The notes below the pieces were generated by a model. It was not told the DNA's origin. It ran no database searches and was given only the letters and a program-made list of their open reading frames with translations. The position numbers and the translations under genes were made by a program. A stretch of DNA of 64,000 nt from Macrothele yani (Eukaryota > Arthropoda > Arachnida > Araneae > Macrothelidae): NCBI GenBank assembly GCA_039090855.1, contig CM076990.1, positions 194,623,232-194,687,231 on the forward strand. Direction: 5' to 3'. Position 1 is the stretch's first letter, and each line of letters starts with the position of its first letter. This document shows, piece after piece, positions 57,453 to 64,000 of the stretch.

Positions 57453-58244
57453 TTATTTTTAATTTGTTTAAAATAAATTTTAAAAAAAATTTCTGTTCGT
57501 TGCTCAAGTTTTGGTTTAAGTTATATATATACAAAATTTTAATAAGGATTCCCGGGCTACAAGCATTCAGCAGATCACAAACCCAGTTTGAGATGATACT
57601 ACCTCACACTTACACCCCCTCGCATTCACTTATTATAGTTCAGAAGAATTTCACTCGTATTCGCTTATCATAGTTCAGAATCACAACCACATGAAAACCG
57701 GAATGTGATGGCTACGTGCTCCTGATTCCAAGAGAATGTTCCACAATACAGTGCGGCCACCAATGACATTTTGCCGATAGCTTCTATTCAACGAAGTGCG
57801 GCTATTCTAAAATTTGGGGAACAGGAAAACAAATCAAGTACTTTTCAAGGACTTTCAAGGGCTCTTGAAAAGGAAAATTAAATTCATGGAGTTTTCAAGG
57901 ACTTTCAAGGAGCGTGGTAACCCTGACCTATGTTATCTGTTACTAAGCTGCATACATGACATTTGTATTCAACTTCACATTGCGTGATGGCTTTGTTTAC
58001 TACTTCAATGAGGTACTCTGCTGATGTGAATCCCTAGATCTATCAGACAGAATCCACACCTGTACTTGATGTAACAGCTGCACAGATAACGATTTCATTT
58101 TGAACATTAGACTAAACTATCTCAGCTCATGCTGACTATCTGTCCATCGAAAATGCCTGAACACTTTTCTTGGTCAAATATCCTAAGAGGTCACTCCGAA
58201 TTTCTGTTTGGCTAGGAGGAGTGTAGCCATGACACAAAGCAGCA
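57453..58244. other. No gene seen
   Basis: A CTTTCAAGG motif recurs around 57840-57915 (TTTTCAAGGACTTTCAAGG), ending in GGTAACCCTG. This resembles the end of a DNA transposon, but its partner is not visible. Confidence 0.4.
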
Positions 58245-58465
58245 GCTTGCTGCCCCGGTGGCGCAGTGGTCTAAGCGATGGCCTCTGATAATTCGTCCGA
58301 AAGGGGTCCGGGTTTGAATCCCGTTGAGGCATGGATGTTGTGTTTGTCTTACGGCACTGGCTCTCTCCCTTCCCTGGAGCCAGTGACCCTAAATTAGGGA
58401 CGGGCGACTGCTTATAGCCCATTGAGTTTCTCACGGTGGTCGTTAAACCTTCAATAAGAAGTAAG
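58245..58465 (+). mobile_element. tRNA-derived SINE with 9-bp target duplication
   Basis: AAAGCAGCA flanks it (58236-58244 and 58466-58474). The head is a clear tRNA: A box TGGCGCAGTGG (58259-58269) and B box GGTTTGAATCC (58311-58321), with GCCCC and GAGGC able to pair as an acceptor-like stem. A ~140-bp tRNA-unrelated body and a short TAAGAAGTAAG tail follow. The intact boxes and duplication suggest moderate age. Confidence 0.88.
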
Positions 58466-58598
58466 AAAGCAGCAACCATTTTTCTGAAGTCTAGATGCTG
58501 AATTAAGCAAAATGAAGAATTAGTAGCACAAATAAATTTTGCTACTTGCTCATTAAGGATATACTTCTAAGCCTTCGTAGTTTTAATGAAATATTCAT

Positions 58599-58799
58599 TT
58601 ATGTTTTGCTTCTTTGAAGTGTCGCTGGCACTATCTTCCTTTTCACTATCACAGATCTCTCTCTTTTCAAAAAAGATATTGCTGAAAAATAGGCAATACC
58701 AGCTAGTACTCTTTCTATCATCGTAGAAATCAGTTGAAACATGTTGATGATGCCGTCGATATGCACGGCAGCATTTTCAAACAATTGGTGAAGTGCCAT
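58599..58799 (-). CDS. Small hypothetical ORF (66 aa)
   Basis: ATG to TAA frame MALHQLFENAAVHIDGIINM followed by an amphipathic/hydrophobic stretch (FQLISTMIERVLAGIAYF) and a basic tail. The composition is less A/T-driven than neighbouring frames, so I list it, but there is no homology I recognise, no exon signal and no neighbour to link it to. Confidence 0.2.
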   Translation of the reverse strand: MALHQLFENAAVHIDGIINMFQLISTMIERVLAGIAYFSAISFLKRERSVIVKRKIVPATLQRSKT

Positions 58800-58829
58800 A
58801 GTAGTTAAAGCATTTGCAATTGCATTTAA

Positions 58830-60164
58830 ATAAATACAGTAATTACGATAACCCTAGGTTAAAGAACTATGTACTGCTTTCTTAGGCAAATTTAGAAAAT
58901 TTAACAACAGATACCACTGGTGGATTAATTCTGTAACTTGAATTTTTTACAATTTGAAGTTAATCGTTGTTCCCCTGAAGATTTGAGTTATGGAAGTTTT
59001 ACTGCACTTGATTTTAAATAGAAATTAATTAAGTATTTGCATTCAATTGGGGGAACAATTAGTTAATTTAGAAACTGTTACAGTATGAATGTGCTGATAT
59101 GATTTAAATCGGTGATTTTTAAAAAAAAATCTTTAAATCTAGCTGATTTAAATCAGAAAACCCATACAAATAAAAAAAAAAACAAAAAGAAAAAAAGAAA
59201 GAAAAAAATTAGCAATCTGCTATGGCCTTGCCAAAGGAACAGTACGACAATTTGCAAGGAAATTCTTGAAAGACCAAGGAAAAGTTCACATGTTTTGGAG
59301 GAGGAGAAATGCTGAGTTTGAGGGAGGAGGGGGGGAAGCAATGATTTTCATTCATCTTTCTTCTTTTGATAAGACTGTGGTACAAAGCTGATTTATTTTA
59401 TGGTTCCTTTCAGATTTTCATCTTTAATCTCTTGTCCATTTTGTACAGTATATTTATTCTTAGAATATTTTACAGTTGAAGCTTTCTTTCAATAAAAGAA
59501 GCTTTTGCAATACATTGAAAATTGCTGAAACTTTTTTCCAAGCATTTACACTTTATTTACAAGTATTATACACAGTTATTACCTCCCATCCTCAGCAGTT
59601 GCACGAAACTCAGTTGGTCGAACTAATCCAAATTTTAAATCATTTGCTTCTGAAGTGTTTTGTCTTCTGGCATGCCACCGAGGGAAAACTGTGAAAATAA
59701 TGTGTACCATTATAAATTACACACAATTTTAAAACAAATTTATTTAAGAAACCAAAAGTCAAATATATTTATATTGTGAAAAAGGGTACAAAATATAATC
59801 AAATCAGGTTTGTAGTTCTAAGTATCAAGGTTTGTAAAAGTTCCAAAGGTTTGTAGTTTTAAGCATCCTAACTTTAGTTTCCTAGCTAATTGCCAAGAAG
59901 AAATCAACTTTAAAATATTATCAGATCAACAGAAAACCTAGCTATATTTCAGTCATGATACCACATGACTCATATCACCCATGATCACATAAAATTAATG
60001 CCGTAAGAAATTATTATTCACCTATTAACGCAGGGGGAAAATAAAAAAGGTTTATCAACACAGCTAAAATTTTTGGGTATGATAAAATATATTGCAAGAA
60101 GAATCATCTATGAAAACCAAATATAACAAATAAGACCCTAAAAACCAGGTAATGCTGACAAAAT
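58830..60164. other. No gene seen
   Basis: AT-rich; A-rich run at 59165-59210. Nothing recognised. Confidence 0.5.
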
Positions 60165-60745
60165 ATTTTGTGGTTTGTTGCCATACAACAGATTATTAGC
60201 TAAACCTATTAAAAAAATTGTAGAAAATAGTTATGACTTTGGAAAAAGAGCTAAAACTCCAAAAGATATACTGATTAAAAATAAAAATAAAACTTCCCCT
60301 TTAAAAAAATCAGAAGTGTATCAAATTCCAACACTCCATAAAATCACAAGAAAATCATATATATTCTGAAGCAATTAAAAGTTTTTGAAATATAGACTGG
60401 ATCAGCATTAACAAATTGAACCAAAAAAAAAAAAAAAAAAATCCAGCACTAATACAACACTGCAAAATAATTTTGAACCAGATTTTGTCAACATCAAATC
60501 CAACATGTAAAGAAGAAAAAGAAAAAAAATCAGGTATTCAGACGACAATTTGATTTTTAAAAAAATACTAAAAACCATAACAGTGATATTGATCATCTAT
60601 GCTCCTGGAAAATAATGTTAATGAATAGAGAAAGAGAGAAAATACAAAAAGAAAAAAATGGTTTAATAGGAAATCTCAAGAGATGGTACCATGACATCAA
60701 TGACTTCACTACAACTCCACCAATAGGAAAGACCACCTAGAGGGG
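60165..60745 (+). pseudogene. Penelope-like element linker and GIY-YIG relic
   Basis: Frame 60175-60369 reads LLAKPIKKIVENSYDFGKRA through SPLKKSEVYQIPTLHKITRK. The SEVYQIP segment corresponds to the GIY start, and the upstream Lys-rich linker follows PLE layout. Later pieces (ALIQHC, CKEEKEKK, SDIDHLCSW) are in broken frames and resemble the rest of the domain. The YIG motif is not intact. Old and dead. Confidence 0.5.
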
Positions 60746-61794
60746 ACACAAAAAGTGGCTAATGATAGATAAGTCCCAAACAGACAAGGTTAGACATGTT
60801 TCACAGGAGGAAGCTTTTTTCCTTTGAAAATGTAGTTTTAATGAGCTAGGAAAATAAGTCAGGATACTTAGAACATAAATATATATATTTTTTTCATTTT
60901 GGAAGAGGAGTGGAAGTGAAATTTGATCCAAATTTTTAAACAGATAAGCTTTAAAAGAAAGTGATATTTTATATGAAGAAGTGATTTTATGTTCATTTTA
61001 TAGTATGGCAGTCAGTGCAAATAAAGTTTCTAAGAATATTTCAACAGAAAACTTGGAAAGATTTTTTACAAGTATTTAAGTTTAGGAAGCTTGCAATAGA
61101 ATGTGCCGACACATAAGAAGAAATTTTTAAAACACACCTGTTTGATGCCTTTTATTTTTTAAATTCCTGTTTGCTTACCAAGGGTGAAGAAACATGATGG
61201 GTGTTAAAGAAGATGGAAGGTATATAATAATAAACCTTCCATGCAAACTTATTAGAAAAAACAACAACAGTTGTTTCCATTCCCAGTTATTTATTTTAAG
61301 ATTAAATTTTGCAATGAGCATGTCCATGCATAAGGAACTGAATGGCAACAGTCTCATAACAAATCCTCTGCCAAATGCCACTGGACTTCAAAAACTGAAT
61401 GAGGTATCAACTCATTGATTAATAAAGCATATTTCACTGCACAGTTTTATGTATTGAGTTAATAGATGCTTAATAGCACTACACTAGTCTTACAACAAGC
61501 AACCATTTTAGAGCAAACCAGATGACTTATCAATAGAGGTTACCATCACCAGGGCCACAAAAAATTTAAAATTTTTGTGGCCCAAATTTCAAAATTTCTG
61601 TGGCAAAAATTTCAAAAATTTTGGATAACATGCCAGTCGGGCATATTGTCCAAAATATAAAGCCCAAGACAAAATTTTACATGCCGGAACACACACATAT
61701 ACATTGTGCATGTAGCCTACTGTTCTATTTTTTCTAAGTATTTCAAAAACAGTATAAGAAGCAAAGTAATTTTTACTTCATTTCATAAATTGTC
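60746..61794. other. No gene seen; short palindrome
   Basis: A near-perfect hairpin, GGCCACAAAAAATTT and its inverse, lies at about 61551-61586. Otherwise AT-rich. Confidence 0.5.
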
Positions 61795-62350
61795 ACCCAG
61801 CAATGAAATCTGCTCACATTGATTGTTTCACCATGCTCCATGAAGTCAATGAGAAAAGGTCCACAATGGTTGAAGAAGAGGTGCACATGACACTTTTACG
61901 GGGTAGCAATGAAGTATGCTGCCACTGCAGGCTAGCAGACTTGCTTTCAAGCTGAAATGGGTGGCGGCACCACATCTCATTGCCAGTGGCTATGAGATTG
62001 AGAAAGTCATTTCTCTTCCTGGAGTATCACAAATGCATTAAAGAGGCAGCAATGCATTCCTCATTTTGTTCAGTGCTGAGGCATTTTGGCACCCACTGCA
62101 CACAAACTTTCCAATACTGAAGATGATCACGCAATATCACGTGAACAGTTACATGACCGACATCGATTTCTGTAGCAATTTTGTCCTCAGTTTTGTTTTT
62201 GTTGGCCTGCCCAGGGTGTGCACCCTCATTAAGGAAGGTTTGTTCACTTTGGAATTGCTGACTCCAGTGAGTGCTTCACTGCAGATGTCCCGAGGCTATG
62301 GTCACCATGAACAGCAATCATTCACTGATGGATTTCAACTAGTAATACCC
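61795..62350 (-). pseudogene. Mariner transposase fragment
   Basis: Minus-strand pieces: KIATEIDVGHVTVHVILRDH, then VCVQWVPKCLSTEQNEE (the ARWVPK signature), DFLNLIATGNEMW (TGDE motif with Asp to Asn) and FQLESKSASLQWQH. These are in the order expected for the central part of a mariner. Frames are broken, and the first catalytic Asp is lost. Confidence 0.75.
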
Positions 62351-62439
62351 ACTGTGCAGTAAGGAAATTAATTACTGCTCTTTGAAGTCATTGAAAACAA
62401 TGTCATTACAAGAAACAGAGACTTAGCTACTACAGAAAG

Positions 62440-62890
62440 CACCAGGGCTGTGGCTATCAGAAGGTGTGGTTCCCTCCCAGAATAGTCATACCAGGGCATA
62501 AAAAATAGGAAAGCACGAAGTGTGAATAAATTTACTGAAAATTGTAGCTCAAAAAGAAAGTTATACTGTATCTCTCAGAGTTCTCTTTTTTTTTAAGTAT
62601 TCCATGGAGCTAGCCAATTATGGAGTATGGACCCCCTCACATGCACTAAAGAAATTATCCAAAACAGTGGAAAGAGGCGTATAAATAACATGAAGATATG
62701 CCTAAGCTCTGTGACCTTTCTCAATACACTATAGGGATGAAGACTGCACAGAAAGCCTCTCTGGGTATTTAACCTTGAACAGAATTTTCCCAACCCCTAC
62801 CCGAAAGCGTTTCCCTATTGTCATTCGCTATCAGATACTCACTCGTTCTGTGCTGGTTCCTTTTTTATTGTATTTCTGTGGAGAATGAAA
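62440..62890. repeat. Unclassified interspersed repeat, copy 2
   Basis: Same-orientation copy of 44300-44840 over about 430 bp, 18 kb away. A local hairpin (GTGCTGGTTCCTTTTTT and the inverse about 35 nt later) follows at its right edge. Confidence 0.7.
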
Positions 62891-64000
62891 AAAGAACCAG
62901 CACCGAACAAGACTTTAGTAACCATATACTATATATGCCAAAATTCTTGAAAAGGCATCTACCACATTCCAAAATGCAGAATTTTCAACATGATTTCAAA
63001 CTTTTTTTTTTTTTTTTTTTTTTTCGATATAGCTCAAGCTTAGGCTAAAGCAATATATATCAGTGGGAACATCAAACAACTAGCACGAAGTCCATGAAGA
63101 ATGAAGGTGAGTTAACATTTTTGCATTATTGGTGTAAGTGACTTTGTAATAAAAACTCCCTTAAATAATTGTGCACACTGCCTTCCATAGTCAGAAACGA
63201 AGAATTCCATAGTCAGAAACGAAGAATTTTAATGTGTGAAACAGAGAAGTTCAGAAGAATGAAATATGTTCTTCAAAATTGCTATTAATGATTTCAAACA
63301 ATGATATACTATACTCTTCATATATCTAGTTTCTACACCATTTTATATATAAAATCTACAGAACTGGATTTTTTTTTTTTTGTTCTCATCTAGGGTGAAT
63401 AAGTGAGTAATTAAAAATGCAGGAAGCTAATTATTTTTCTCTGAAGCACAAACAAAATTAAGAGATAATACAAAAATGTAGAATTTCAGAATATTGCAGG
63501 AAAATACAGAATAATAATAGTGTGACCCAAAACATTGAGTCAGATTGGAGCTGTAGTGCAGCTTTTGCTTCAGATAAAAATTGTAGAATTTTGTTTTTGC
63601 TTTAGCAAAAGCTGCGCAGCTACACTTGTAAATTGGAACACTTGGTTGGCAAGCTGGTTCTTCCTAGTGTCTCAACTTTTTTTTTCCATTTCATGCATTC
63701 AATGGCTTAAATATACTATATTTGAAAAAAAAAAAAAAAAGAAACTCCACATCTTTCTTGGTCGGTGTTCACACAGCTTGTCCTATTTTTTACTGTCTTC
63801 CCGCAGCAGCAGTTATTTGCCCTGTGTAAGGGACCACAGCTATTCAAAATAGCTGCCAGGGTTTTAAAAAAATTGCTGCATGTACTAAATTTGAGATAGG
63901 TACATATTTTTTTGTAAATTGCGCAGTAAACTAACCACGTTTTATTCTGTATCTTACAAATGCTCAAAATGAGTACATTTTGTCACTCTGCATACAAGAC
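62891..64000. other. No gene seen
   Basis: AT-rich with T- and A-runs (63001-63024, 63724-63740). A short direct duplication, TCCATAGTCAGAAACGAAGAA, stands side by side near 63185-63228. Confidence 0.5.

Noticed and set aside
58251..58326. Functional tRNA gene
   Set aside because: The A and B boxes are good, but the anticodon arm does not fold convincingly, and a SINE body plus target duplication show it is a SINE head.
58183..58479. 98-codon minus frame with RDSNPDPFRT
   Set aside because: Antisense translation of the tRNA-derived SINE.
62066..62362. 98-codon plus frame
   Set aside because: Antisense to a mariner transposase fragment that reads correctly on the minus strand.

Overview
The window looks like an AT-rich invertebrate, most likely arthropod, chromosome. 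Coding sequence is sparse and split by long introns. Most of the rest is transposable elements: Penelope-like elements (PLEs), two RTE-clade LINE families, several Tc1/mariner elements, tRNA-derived SINEs, fold-back inserts and non-autonomous TIR elements. I cannot name the species. No bacterial-type operon, CRISPR array or rRNA gene is visible.

The one host gene I can support is on the minus strand, about 2.4 to 34.1 kb. It encodes a Sel1-repeat protein that best matches DELE1, the mitochondrial stress messenger. Five exons have good splice sites (33250-33519, 21939-22157, 21087-21242, 6663-6749, 4237-4396). A putative 12-nt first coding exon lies at 34081-34092 and a tentative last exon at 2405-2580. 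All joins keep the reading frame. Introns of up to 14 kb hold most of the mobile elements.

Layout: 0.3-1.1 kb, a Helentron-type endonuclease relic. 2.4-9.6 kb, 3' exons with PLE fragments, a SINE, a fold-back and a dead mariner. 10.1-13.6 kb, a Tc1 relic with a fold-back nested in it, then a TIR element with a target duplication. 16.5-18 kb, a Tc1 element with an intact transposase frame. 22-32.4 kb, a mariner, two RTE copies with nested inserts, a PLE reverse-transcriptase fragment and a Tc1 relic. 33.8-39.8 kb, a DNA transposon with very long TIRs, whose left TIR is split by a 2.0-kb palindromic PLE-bearing insert that also carries the putative first exon. 41-64 kb, more RTE, mariner, PLE, hAT-like and SINE copies, with no host gene recognised.

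Three observations stand out. First, the 2.0-kb palindrome at 33981-35981 has a 13-bp target duplication and carries mirror copies of PLE GIY-YIG ends, of a hammerhead-like core and of an ATG exon with splice donor that splices in frame to DELE1 exon 2. Second, CTGANGA...stem...GAAA cores recur in PLE tails and in fold-back inserts. Third, several perfect or near-perfect snap-back hairpins look like template-switch scars inside element copies.
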